A stretch of DNA of 64,000 nucleotides from Skermania sp. ID1734 (GTDB lineage Bacteria; Actinomycetota; Actinomycetes; Mycobacteriales; Mycobacteriaceae). The notes beneath the pieces were generated by a model, which was not told where the DNA came from, ran no database searches, and was given only the letters and a program-made list of their open reading frames with translations. The stretch lies in contig NZ_VLIY01000011.1 of the NCBI RefSeq assembly GCF_007489285.1, positions 62,001 through 126,000 on the forward strand, read 5' to 3'. Positions 10,859 through 18,628 of the stretch are shown in pieces; the stretch's first letter is position 1, and every line of letters begins with the position of its first letter. The position numbers and the translations under genes were made by a program.

Positions 10859-10947
10859 CAGAACCGCTCCGGAAACAGCAATGCGACAAGAAGTAACAGC
10901 GCCAGCCCTACCAACAGGACCAAGCCGACAAGATTGTCGACACTCAT
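10858..10947 (-). CDS. kdpF: KdpF small membrane subunit
   Basis: This 29-residue single-helix peptide begins [12 protein letters not shown] and ends LFPERF, the typical KdpF pattern of one hydrophobic span followed by a short basic tail. KdpF stabilises the Kdp complex in the membrane. Its TGA shares a base with the kdpA ATG (TGATG), and its own ATG overlaps the stop of a further tiny ORF upstream (ATGA), so it is translationally coupled on both sides. It is easily missed because of its size. Confidence 0.9.
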   Translation of the reverse strand: MSVDNLVGLVLLVGLALLLLVALLFPERF

Positions 10948-11027
10948 AGCTTCTCCACCCGTCTCGCAACGATGCCCAGTAGCGCGAAGATGCCGACGGT
11001 CAGCACGAGAAACACGACAACGCTCAT
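10944..11027 (-). CDS. 27-residue membrane peptide at the head of the kdp operon
   Basis: This ORF encodes a 27-residue hydrophobic peptide starting [18 protein letters not shown] and ending in a basic/acidic tail (ARRVEKL). It has the best ribosome binding site of the operon (GGAGG four bases before the ATG), and its TGA overlaps the kdpF ATG as ATGA. A helix of this size next to KdpF suggests either a second small Kdp subunit or a peptide that couples translation of the operon. I do not assign a named family. The strong RBS, coding overlap and membrane character argue that it is real. Confidence 0.72.
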   Translation of the reverse strand: MSVVVFLVLTVGIFALLGIVARRVEKL

Positions 11028-11311
11028 CCGTCCTCCGTTCGATTCGTCGCCGCAGCAGAATCCGGTGCCCGCGGCCGGTGACGTCCCTGGTTCAGGGTCG
11101 AGCCGACGCTAAGGCCGGTTCGGTCAGCTGTTGTCGACCTTGACGAGTTCCTTACGCACCCGCCGCTGCTCTTGACGGTTCCCGAACGCCGCGTACGGCT
11201 TTCGACCCGGCAGACAACAAGCACCCCGCACGAGGATTGCCGGACTATCTAGCCGTATGGATTCCGTCAAGATCACTGTCGACGTACCGAAACTCGACCT
11301 AAGTTGGCGGT

Positions 11312-11641
11312 GTGGTTGAGGTATCACGACCCACGTCGCGGTGGGAGGGCGAGGACGAGACCGTATTTCTCGCGCAGCTACGGGATATCGTGTCGCACCC
11401 CGCGGTGGTCGAGGTGCTGGAGTGCCTGGCCGCGGGTCCGGTTCGGTTTTTCGCGGTTGTGCAGATCCTGGGTAAGTCTCCCATCGCTGTCGCGCGGGCA
11501 TTGCGGGTCCTCGATGCGGCGGGTGTAGTCGAGCGCGAAACACCAATTCAATTGACTTCGTTCGGGTTTACGGTCGCATCACAGCTGCAGCGGTTTGCCA
11601 CCTGGGATGCCTTGTATGCGGGGGGCGTCGACGAGCTGTGA
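11312..11641 (+). CDS. Winged-helix protein encoded just before kdpD
   Basis: This 109-residue protein has an HxlR/ArsR-like winged-helix pattern: helices over HPAVVEVLECLAAGPVRFF, a recognition-like stretch SPIAVARALRVLDAAGVV, and a wing (ERETPIQLTSFGFTVAS). The start is GTG 11312, with TAAGTT (11300-11305) positioned seven bases ahead as a -10, so the message is probably leaderless. Its TGA overlaps the kdpD GTG (GTGA). It therefore lies in one operon with the KdpDE two-component system, divergent from kdpFABC, and may add a second input to kdp control. The DNA target is unknown. Confidence 0.8.
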   Translation: MVEVSRPTSRWEGEDETVFLAQLRDIVSHPAVVEVLECLAAGPVRFFAVVQILGKSPIAVARALRVLDAAGVVERETPIQLTSFGFTVASQLQRFATWDALYAGGVDEL

Positions 11642-14229
11642 GTGTCGGCCAGGATAACCGAACCCGTGCCCCGGGTACTGGATCGATGGATGATGAACAC
11701 GTGAGCGAGAGTCGTCCCAAGCGTGGTGAGTTGCGCATCTACCTCGGTGCGGCGCCGGGAGTCGGGAAGACCTACGCCATGCTCGGGGAAGCTCACCGGC
11801 GACTCGACCGCGGCACCGATGTCGTTGCCGCCGTGGTGGAAACGCACGGGCGGGAGAAGACCGCCGAACTACTCGCCGGCATCGAGGTCATTGCGCGCCG
11901 TGAGATCAGCCACCGCGGAACGACCATTGCCGAACTCGACGTCGAAGCCGTGCTCGCACGCCATCCGCAGGTCGCGCTCGTCGACGAGCTCGCGCACACC
12001 AATGCGCCGGGCAGCCGGCACCACAAGCGCTGGCAAGACGTCGAGGAGATCCTGGCCGCGGGTATCACCGTGATCTCTACCGTCAACGTCCAACATCTGG
12101 AAAGCCTCAACGACGTGGTCCGCCAGATCACCGGCATCGAGCAGAAGGAGACCGTTCCCGACGCTGTCGTCCGCAGTGCGGCGCAGGTGGAGTTGATCGA
12201 TATCACTCCAGAAGCACTGCGGCGCAGGCTCGCCCACGGCAACGTGTACGCGCCGGAAAAGGTGGACGCGGCGCTGTCGAACTACTTCCGGGGCGGCAAC
12301 CTCACCGCGCTGCGTGAGCTGGCGTTGCTGTGGCTTGCCGACCAAGTCGATGCCGCGCTGGCGAAGTACCGTGCCGACCACAACATCACCGCGACCTGGG
12401 AGGCCCGCGAGCGGGTGGTCGTCGCGGTCACCGGCGGGCCGGAGTCGGCCACGCTGATCCGGCGGGCTTCTCGGATCGCCTCGAAGTCAAGCGCCGAACT
12501 CATGATTCTGCACGTCGTGCACGGTGACGGACTGCGCGGCGGCGCCGCACCCGACATGGTGATGGTGCGCGAACTTGCAGCCAGCCTTGGCGCCAGCATT
12601 CACACAGTCACCGGTGACAACGTGCCGCGCGCGCTGCTCGAATTCGCGCGGGAATCCAACGCTACTCAACTCGTGCTGGGCACCTCACGCCGCTCGCGCT
12701 GGGCGCGACTGTTCGACGAGGGAATCGGTGCCCGCACCATCCGCGGATCCGGGCCCATCGACGTGCACATGGTCACCCACGAACAAGCACGTCACGGCCT
12801 GCACTGGGCCGCGCTGGCGCCGCGCGAACGACGCGTCGCCGCCTGGGTGGCCGCGGTCGTCGTGCCATCGCTCATCTGCGCAGTAACGGTCGGGTTCTTG
12901 GACCGGTTCCTCAAACTCAGCGGAGAAAGCGCAATCTTCTTCGTCGGCGTGCTTGCCGTCGCATTGCTGGGCGGCATCGTTCCGGCTGCACTGTCCGCCG
13001 CCTTATCGGGACTGTTGCTGAACTACTTCCTTACCGATCCGCGCTACACATTCACCATCGCTGAACCGGACAACGCCATCACCGAACTCGTCCTGCTGAC
13101 GGTCGCCGTGGCTGTGGCCGGACTCGTCGACGTCGCCGCCAATCGCGCACGCGAAGCACGGCACGCCGCGCGCGAAGCCGAATTGCTCGCCATGTTCGCC
13201 GGCTCGGTCCTACGCGACGCCGACCTCGACGCGCTGCTGGAAAAGGTGCGCGAAACCTACGGCCAGCGCAGCGTGAGCGTCATCGCCGACAGCGGCGACG
13301 GTCCCACCGTCGCAGCCAGTGTCGGCGACGATCCCTGCCGAACGGTGGCTTCTGCGGACACCGCGGTAGAGGTCGGCGACGGCGTGTTCTGGATGCTGCT
13401 GCGTGGGCAGAAGGTGCAGGCCACCGATCTGCGAGTACTGACAGCGGTGGCCAAGCAGGCCGCCGGACTGATCACGCAGCGCGAACTCGCCGCCGAAGCC
13501 AGCAAAGCCGAGGCGCTGGCCAAGGCCGACGATCTGCGCCGATCGCTGCTGTCGGCGATCAGCCACGACCTGCGCACTCCCCTGGCGGGCGCGAAGGCAG
13601 CGGTGTCGAGCTTGCGCAGCGACGACGTGCAGTTCTCCGTCGCCGACACCGACGAACTGCTTGCCACCGTGGAAGAGTCGATCGATCAGCTCACCTCCCT
13701 CGTCGGTAACCTGCTCGATTCCTCGCGCCTGGCCGCCGGAGTTATCCACCCAGATCTGCGTACCGTTTACCTCGACGAGGTCGTCCACCGTGCGCTGGTG
13801 AGCCTCGGAATCCGATCACGCCGGGACGACCGCGCGCTCGATCGAATGAAGGTAGAGGTCGGCGATGTCGCCGTTCTCGCTGATGCCGGCCTGCTGGAGC
13901 GGGTACTGGCCAACATCATCGACAACGCCTTGCGCTACGGCGACGACAGTGTAGTTCGCGTCGACGCCGCGCCACTGGCGGACCGCGTCGTCGTCAACAT
14001 CGCCGACGAGGGACCAGGTGTGCCCCGCGCCCTCCAGGACCGGCTGTTCCAGCCGTTTCCGCGCCTCGGGGACTGCGACGCTAGATCAGGTGCGGGACTG
14101 GGGCTTTCGGTGGTTCGCGGGTTCGTCGAGGCAATGGGCGGCACTGTGCAGGCAACGGACACGCCCGGTGGTGGACTGACCGTCGTGCTGGATCTGGCGG
14201 CCCCGGACAACGACGGGCCAGTACGTTGA
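11638..14229 (+). CDS. kdpD: Sensor histidine kinase of the Kdp system
   Basis: This 863-residue KdpD senses K+ limitation or ionic stress and phosphorylates KdpE. Domain order: an N-terminal KdpD domain with Walker-type GAAPGVGKTYAML (near residue 40), a universal-stress-protein-like domain (about 255-380), four membrane helices of the DUF4118 type (about 395-500), a GAF-like region, HisKA with the phospho-acceptor in ISHDLRTPL (His near residue 642), and a HATPase with NIIDNALRYG and DEGPGVP. The GTG start overlaps the stop of the winged-helix gene; an internal ATG (MDDEHVSES) is a possible alternative. It overlaps kdpE by four bases. Confidence 0.96.
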   Translation: MSVGQDNRTRAPGTGSMDDEHVSESRPKRGELRIYLGAAPGVGKTYAMLGEAHRRLDRGTDVVAAVVETHGREKTAELLAGIEVIARREISHRGTTIAELDVEAVLARHPQVALVDELAHTNAPGSRHHKRWQDVEEILAAGITVISTVNVQHLESLNDVVRQITGIEQKETVPDAVVRSAAQVELIDITPEALRRRLAHGNVYAPEKVDAALSNYFRGGNLTALRELALLWLADQVDAALAKYRADHNITATWEARERVVVAVTGGPESATLIRRASRIASKSSAELMILHVVHGDGLRGGAAPDMVMVRELAASLGASIHTVTGDNVPRALLEFARESNATQLVLGTSRRSRWARLFDEGIGARTIRGSGPIDVHMVTHEQARHGLHWAALAPRERRVAAWVAAVVVPSLICAVTVGFLDRFLKLSGESAIFFVGVLAVALLGGIVPAALSAALSGLLLNYFLTDPRYTFTIAEPDNAITELVLLTVAVAVAGLVDVAANRAREARHAAREAELLAMFAGSVLRDADLDALLEKVRETYGQRSVSVIADSGDGPTVAASVGDDPCRTVASADTAVEVGDGVFWMLLRGQKVQATDLRVLTAVAKQAAGLITQRELAAEASKAEALAKADDLRRSLLSAISHDLRTPLAGAKAAVSSLRSDDVQFSVADTDELLATVEESIDQLTSLVGNLLDSSRLAAGVIHPDLRTVYLDEVVHRALVSLGIRSRRDDRALDRMKVEVGDVAVLADAGLLERVLANIIDNALRYGDDSVVRVDAAPLADRVVVNIADEGPGVPRALQDRLFQPFPRLGDCDARSGAGLGLSVVRGFVEAMGGTVQATDTPGGGLTVVLDLAAPDNDGPVR

Positions 14230-14906
14230 CGCGCGTCCTCGTCATCGACGACGAACCACAAATTTTGCGAGCGCTGCGCATCAACCTCTCGGTTCGCGGC
14301 TACGAGGTGCTCACTGCCGCAACGGGAACCGCTGCGCTGCGCCTCGCGGCGGAGAAGCCGCCGGACGTGGTAATTCTGGACCTCGGCCTGCCCGACATCT
14401 CCGGTATCGATGCGCTGGCTGGCTTGCGCGGCTGGTCATCGGCGCCCGTCATCGTGTTGTCGGCGCGCACCGACTCGAGCGACAAGGTAGAGGCGCTCGA
14501 CGCCGGAGCCGATGACTACGTGACTAAACCGTTCGGCATGGACGAACTACTCGCCCGCTTGCGGGCATCCGTCCGCCGCGCCTCCACCGGTGCAGACACC
14601 GACGAGCCGGTCATCGAAACCGCTTCGTTCACAGTCGATCTCGCCGCCAAGCGGGTGACCAAACACGGCGCGGAGGTGCACCTGACGCCGACCGAGTGGG
14701 GCATGCTGGAAATGTTGGTGCGCAACCGCGGCAAGCTCGTCGGGCGAAAGGAACTGCTCAAGGAGGTGTGGGGACCGGCCTACGCCACGGAAACCCATTA
14801 CCTGCGTGTGTATTTGGCCCAGCTGCGCCGCAAGCTCGAAGACGACCCGGCCGACCCCAAACACCTTCTCACCGAAGCCGGGATGGGGTACCGCTTCCAA
14901 CAGTAG
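14226..14906 (+). CDS. kdpE: Response regulator of the Kdp system
   Basis: This 226-residue OmpR-family response regulator has a receiver domain with acidic DDE near residues 8-10, the phospho-acceptor Asp in ILDLGLPD (near residue 52) and Lys in VTKPFGMDE. A C-terminal winged helix follows, with LTPTEWGMLEMLVRN and the TETHYLRVYLAQLRRKLE recognition helix. It activates kdpFABC. The start is a TTG at 14226 that overlaps the kdpD stop (TTGA). No better in-frame ATG lies before the conserved RVLVIDDE, so a TTG start is supported. Confidence 0.95.
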   Translation: MTRVLVIDDEPQILRALRINLSVRGYEVLTAATGTAALRLAAEKPPDVVILDLGLPDISGIDALAGLRGWSSAPVIVLSARTDSSDKVEALDAGADDYVTKPFGMDELLARLRASVRRASTGADTDEPVIETASFTVDLAAKRVTKHGAEVHLTPTEWGMLEMLVRNRGKLVGRKELLKEVWGPAYATETHYLRVYLAQLRRKLEDDPADPKHLLTEAGMGYRFQQ

Positions 14907-14930
14907 AACGCCGACCCCCGCTCGTCGTCG

Positions 14931-15734
14931 TCACGGATTCGCCCGGATGCGACCAGTGCGCTTTAAATTCGTCCACCCAGTCCAGCCGCGTTGCTCGAGG
15001 AGTTCGAGGACTCGTGCTGCGACTGGCACCAACTCGAGGAAGAGCTGGTCGAGCAGCCGCGCTAGGTCTTCGGGCAGATCGTCTTCGGACGGATCTCCGT
15101 CATGATCGCCCTTCTTCTCCGGGCCATCCGGAGTCGGCGCTTCCAGTAGCGCGACAAGTTGGTCCACGAGCGCGGGCACGCGAGGATCGGTCGGCTCCCA
15201 GTCGATGGTGTCGGCGAGATTGCGGTACAGCGCCAGACCTGCGGAGTCGGCCAGTTGTTGTTGCTTCATCCTCATGTACAGCGGAATCCGTTCGGGCAGT
15301 TGCGCTGCTATGAGGATCCACGCATCCCGCTCCCCACCGATGAAACGCTCGGTGAAGCCCAGGTCGCGGAGACTATCGAGGTAGGCGACCGCCTCAGCAG
15401 GCAGGGCCAGGCTGTCGCCGGCCGCAAGCTTGGCGATGCGTTGCCGATGGTGTTCTCGTTCGCGAATCTCGCGTCGCAGCCGATGGTCGATGTCTTCGAC
15501 CGCGGCCGCGAACTCGGCGCTGTCCGCCTGAAGGAGCCGATCGATATGCGAGAGCGGAACACCGGCTTGCGCGAGGGTGCGGATCTTGATCAGTTCGGCA
15601 ACCGCTGAAGCGTCATACCGGCGGTACCCAGACTGATCCCGCTCGGGCTCGGGCAACAGCCCTTTGGCGTGGTAGTGCCGGACCGTGCGCACCGTGACCC
15701 CGGCGTATGCGGCGAGCTGGCTGATTGTGAGCAT
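14931..15734 (-). CDS. MerR-family regulator linked to ABC exporter
   Basis: This 267-residue regulator has an N-terminal MerR winged helix (LAAYAGVTVRTVRHYHAKGLLPEPER) and the paired wing YRRYDASAVAELIKI, followed by a coiled-coil linker with many Arg/Glu. The C-terminal effector half is not related to the metal-binding type; there is no CxxC, so a hydrophobic or aromatic ligand is more likely. It starts at ATG 15734, just downstream of the two exporter genes on the same strand. The exporter promoter carries a MerR-type spacer palindrome, so this protein probably senses a toxic compound and activates its efflux. Confidence 0.88.
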   Translation of the reverse strand: MLTISQLAAYAGVTVRTVRHYHAKGLLPEPERDQSGYRRYDASAVAELIKIRTLAQAGVPLSHIDRLLQADSAEFAAAVEDIDHRLRREIREREHHRQRIAKLAAGDSLALPAEAVAYLDSLRDLGFTERFIGGERDAWILIAAQLPERIPLYMRMKQQQLADSAGLALYRNLADTIDWEPTDPRVPALVDQLVALLEAPTPDGPEKKGDHDGDPSEDDLPEDLARLLDQLFLELVPVAARVLELLEQRGWTGWTNLKRTGRIRANP

Positions 15735-15769
15735 GACGCTATTTCGTACCTTCCCGAGGAAACCTCGTC

Positions 15770-16531
15770 TCAGGCGATCTTGCGGCGGTACGCGCGCATC
15801 GCGAGGGTGTAGGCAAGCACGAGTATGCCGACACACCAGGCGACCGCGATCCACCCGTCGTCGCCGATCGGCTGGCTTGCATACAGGTTGCGAATCGTGT
15901 TGACGATCGAGGTGACCGGCTGATGCTCGGCGAACCAGCGCACCGGGGTAGGCATGCCAGAGGTCGGCACGAACGCAGAGCTCACGAACGGCAGGAATAT
16001 GAGCGGGTAGGCGAACCCGCTAGCCCCATCGACCGACTTTGCGGTTAATCCGGGGATCACGGCCAGCCAGGTGAGGGCCAGAATGAACAGCACCAAGATT
16101 CCGATGATCGCAAGCCACGCCCCGACGCCGGCATCCGAGCGAAAACCCATCGCGAGCGCAACAAGCACGACGAGCACTAGCGAGATCAGGTTGGCGACCA
16201 GCGACGTCAGCACGTGACCCCACAACAGCGCCGAGCGCGTGATCGGCATCGACTGGAACCGCTCGAAGATGCCGGTCGACACGTCGGTGAACAGACGCAG
16301 AGCGGTGTAGGCAATGCCGGAAGCAATGGTGATGAGCAGAATCCCCGGTAGCAGGTAGTCGACGTATCGCGCGCTGCCGGTATTGATTGCGCCGCCGAGA
16401 ACGTAAACGAACAGCAGCAGTAGTGCGATCGGCGTGATGGCCGCGGTGATGATCGTGTCCGGGCTACGCAGGATGTGCCGCATCGACCGGCCCAGGAGAA
16501 CCGTGGTGTTACTGGCGAAGTCGGTGTTCAT
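15770..16531 (-). CDS. ABC-2 type transporter permease (DrrB-like)
   Basis: This 253-residue integral membrane protein has six predicted helices and the ABC-2 permease pattern, including YVDYLLPGILLITIASGIAYT and the later FVSSAFVPTSGMPTPVRWFAEHQPVT motif. The latter is characteristic of daunorubicin-resistance-type (DrrB) permeases. Its ATG overlaps the ATPase stop (ATGA). With the ATPase it would form an efflux pump for a drug or lipid; the substrate is not predictable. Confidence 0.92.
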   Translation of the reverse strand: MNTDFASNTTVLLGRSMRHILRSPDTIITAAITPIALLLLFVYVLGGAINTGSARYVDYLLPGILLITIASGIAYTALRLFTDVSTGIFERFQSMPITRSALLWGHVLTSLVANLISLVLVVLVALAMGFRSDAGVGAWLAIIGILVLFILALTWLAVIPGLTAKSVDGASGFAYPLIFLPFVSSAFVPTSGMPTPVRWFAEHQPVTSIVNTIRNLYASQPIGDDGWIAVAWCVGILVLAYTLAMRAYRRKIA

Positions 16532-17310
16532 GACTGGCTCCTGATGGCGTTGCTCTCGCCGTGGCCGACGATCGTGAGGAAAATTTCTTCGAGACTCGGT
16601 TGCTTTTGGACGTATTCGACCTTTGCGGGCGGAAGGAGCTCCTTGAGCTCGGCGAGCGTGCCGTTGGCGATGATCCGCCCCTGGTGCAGAATCGCGATCG
16701 CGTCGGCGAGTTGCTCTGCCTCGTCGAGGTATTGCGTAGTGAGAAGGACGGTGGTGCCTCGACCCGCGAGTTCGCGGACCGTCGCCCACACCTCGAGCCG
16801 CGCCTGCGGGTCAAGGCCCGTCGTCGGCTCGTCGAGGAACAGCACCGGCGGGTTACCGATGAGACTCATCGCGATATCGAGGCGTCGACGCATCCCACCG
16901 GAATAGGTCGCCACCCTTCGCCCGGCCGCGTCGAGCAGGTCGAACCGCGCGAGCAGGTCGTCTGCAATGGCGGCGGGATCCGCCAGCCGGCGCAACCTGG
17001 CGACGAGGACGAGGTTTTCCCGGCCCGTCAGGATTTCGTCGACCGCGGCGAATTGCCCGGTGAGACTGATAGATCGGCGAACCTGAGCCGGCTCCGTGGC
17101 TACGTTGTACCCGTTGACCATGGCGGTACCACCATCGGCCTTCACCAAGGTCGACAGAATCCGCACGGTCGTGGTCTTGCCCGCGCCGTTGGACCCCAGC
17201 AGAGCGAAGATAGCGCCGGAACGGACTTTCAGGTCGACGCCCCGCAACACTGGGTTGTCGCCGTAGGACTTGGTGAGCCCGCTGACGTCAATGGCTGTTT
17301 TCGTGGTCAT
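16528..17310 (-). CDS. ABC transporter ATP-binding protein (DrrA-like)
   Basis: This 260-residue ATPase has the complete set of ABC motifs: Walker A GSNGAGKTTT (near residue 40), Q-loop, signature YSGGMRRRLDIAMSL, Walker B VLFLDEPTTGLDP and the switch His region. The best family match is DrrA. The start is set at ATG 17310 (MTTKTAID); an upstream alternative in frame adds five residues. A MerR-type promoter with an inverted repeat in its long spacer lies directly upstream, giving a predicted leaderless start. Confidence 0.93.
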   Translation of the reverse strand: MTTKTAIDVSGLTKSYGDNPVLRGVDLKVRSGAIFALLGSNGAGKTTTVRILSTLVKADGGTAMVNGYNVATEPAQVRRSISLTGQFAAVDEILTGRENLVLVARLRRLADPAAIADDLLARFDLLDAAGRRVATYSGGMRRRLDIAMSLIGNPPVLFLDEPTTGLDPQARLEVWATVRELAGRGTTVLLTTQYLDEAEQLADAIAILHQGRIIANGTLAELKELLPPAKVEYVQKQPSLEEIFLTIVGHGESNAIRSQS

Positions 17311-17316
17311 GACAAG

Positions 17317-17348
17317 AGCGTGCAACCCTGACGCAGGGTCAAGGTCAA
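17317..17348 (-). promoter_or_regulatory. MerR-type promoter of the ABC exporter operon
   Basis: On the minus strand, -35 TTGACC (17348-17343) and a weak -10 CACGCT (17322-17317) are separated by 20 bases. That is the over-long spacer typical of MerR-activated promoters. The spacer contains a perfect inverted repeat, ACCCTG-ACG-CAGGGT (17325-17339). The -10 ends six bases before the ATPase ATG, so the transcript is probably leaderless. The nearby MerR gene is the obvious activator. Confidence 0.6.
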
Positions 17349-17490
17349 GCCTGCAAGAGTCGCTGCCGAAAAATGGCCGCCGGTGAGTTCTCGGGCGGTT
17401 GCTTCAGGGTGCGTCATATCGCCGGCGCAGGGGCCACGGCTTGTGGGATTCTCGCCTGATCTTGGCGATAACTCTGTCGGTAAACATGCA

Positions 17491-17523
17491 TCAGGCGGTT
17501 CCCGATTTCCGGGAACCGCCTGA
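17491..17523 (-). terminator. Hairpin downstream of tRNA-fMet
   Basis: A perfect 14-bp stem (17491-17504 with 17510-17523, 5-base loop) begins eight bases beyond the 3' end of the tRNA on the minus strand. Only a weak T-rich stretch follows. It is the probable terminator of the tRNA transcript. Confidence 0.7.
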
Positions 17524-17530
17524 TGTCTAG

Positions 17531-17604
17531 TAGCGGGGACAGGATTTGAACCTGCGACCTCTGGGTTATGAGCCCAGCGAGCTACCGAGCTGCTCCACCC
17601 CGCG
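17531..17604 (-). tRNA. Initiator tRNA-Met (CAT)
   Basis: A 74-nt cloverleaf reads from 17604 down to 17531 with anticodon CAT at plus-strand 17568-17570. Two initiator hallmarks are visible. The first base C1 faces a T at position 72, so the first acceptor pair is not Watson-Crick. The anticodon stem has three consecutive G:C pairs (GGG with CCC). The T-loop GGTTCAAATCC is intact. The CCA end is not encoded (CTA follows the discriminator A). It is monocistronic and followed by a strong hairpin. Confidence 0.95.
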
Positions 17605-17904
17605 TTGCGTTCTCCACGTTACAGGGCGGTCGAACGGGGAGGCAAATCGGCCAGGAACGACGGGCTTCAGGCGCCACTTTCGGCCCCAATTCGGTGACGG
17701 GCGCCACATTTTCCAGGTGATGCCGCACACAATAACGAACTTATAACAATGCCTGTGTCTACTATCTCGAAACCACCCGCTACCTGCAATAACAGTAGAT
17801 AAATTCGCCTAGATTGGCGCCTCAATTTCCGATATATGCACGGATGACCATTCTTCGCTGTTTGGCTACGGTCATTTGCGGCCCGGAAATAGTGATGACC
17901 GAGG
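17605..17904. other. Non-coding stretch before the riboswitch
   Basis: No credible gene is visible between tRNA-fMet and the rpf leader. The stretch around 17730-17830 is more AT-rich than its surroundings (several TATAA/TAGAT-like words). It probably holds the promoter of the rpf transcript, but I cannot assign one -10/-35 pair with confidence. Confidence 0.4.
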
Positions 17905-17910
17905 GCCAAG

Positions 17911-18003
17911 CCCGACCCGCCGCTTGCCGGCAGACCTGCTCCGCGGGATCGGGGACCCCGACCAATCCAGGGAGCAGGCCCGCAGACGCGGAGGCGAGCG
18001 CGG
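17911..18003 (+). ncRNA. ydaO-type c-di-AMP riboswitch candidate in the rpf leader
   Basis: The 5' leader directly upstream of the Rpf gene contains the conserved core ATCGGGGACCCC followed by AATCCAGGG. Two nested stems enclose it: CGCTTGCC (17921-17928) with GGCGAGCG (17993-18000), and CCTGCTCC (17935-17942) with GGAGCAGG (17971-17978). This fits the ydaO/yuaA class, which binds cyclic-di-AMP and is known upstream of rpfA in mycobacteria. The aptamer ends about 20 bases before the ATG, next to a GAGAGGG ribosome-binding-like stretch, so control of translation is possible. Assignment is by motif reading, not a covariance model. Confidence 0.75.
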
Positions 18004-18014
18004 AGAGGGTTTAG

Positions 18015-18560
<546 letters not shown>

Positions 18561-18577
18561 GCCACCACAGCTAATCC

Positions 18578-18622
18578 AGAAACACTCCGGCACCTTAGGT
18601 GTCCGGAGTGTTTCTGTCTTTT
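18578..18622. terminator. Strong intrinsic terminator after rpf
   Basis: A perfect 13-bp stem (18578-18590 with 18603-18615) is extended by an inner CACC/GGTG stem (18591-18594 with 18598-18601). It is followed by GTCTTTT on the plus strand. It lies between the converging rpf and UPF0182 genes and probably ends the rpf transcript; the AGA-rich other side may serve the opposite strand weakly. Confidence 0.85.
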
Positions 18623-18628
18623 GCGGCG

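Noticed and set aside
11124-11546. Minus-strand ORF in the kdp intergenic region
   Set aside because: Overlaps the winged-helix gene in antisense; no start signal, no domain; kdp genes begin at 11027 with a strong RBS.
17546-17746. Short plus-strand ORF over the tRNA gene
   Set aside because: Overlaps the antisense of tRNA-fMet and lacks RBS or conserved sequence.
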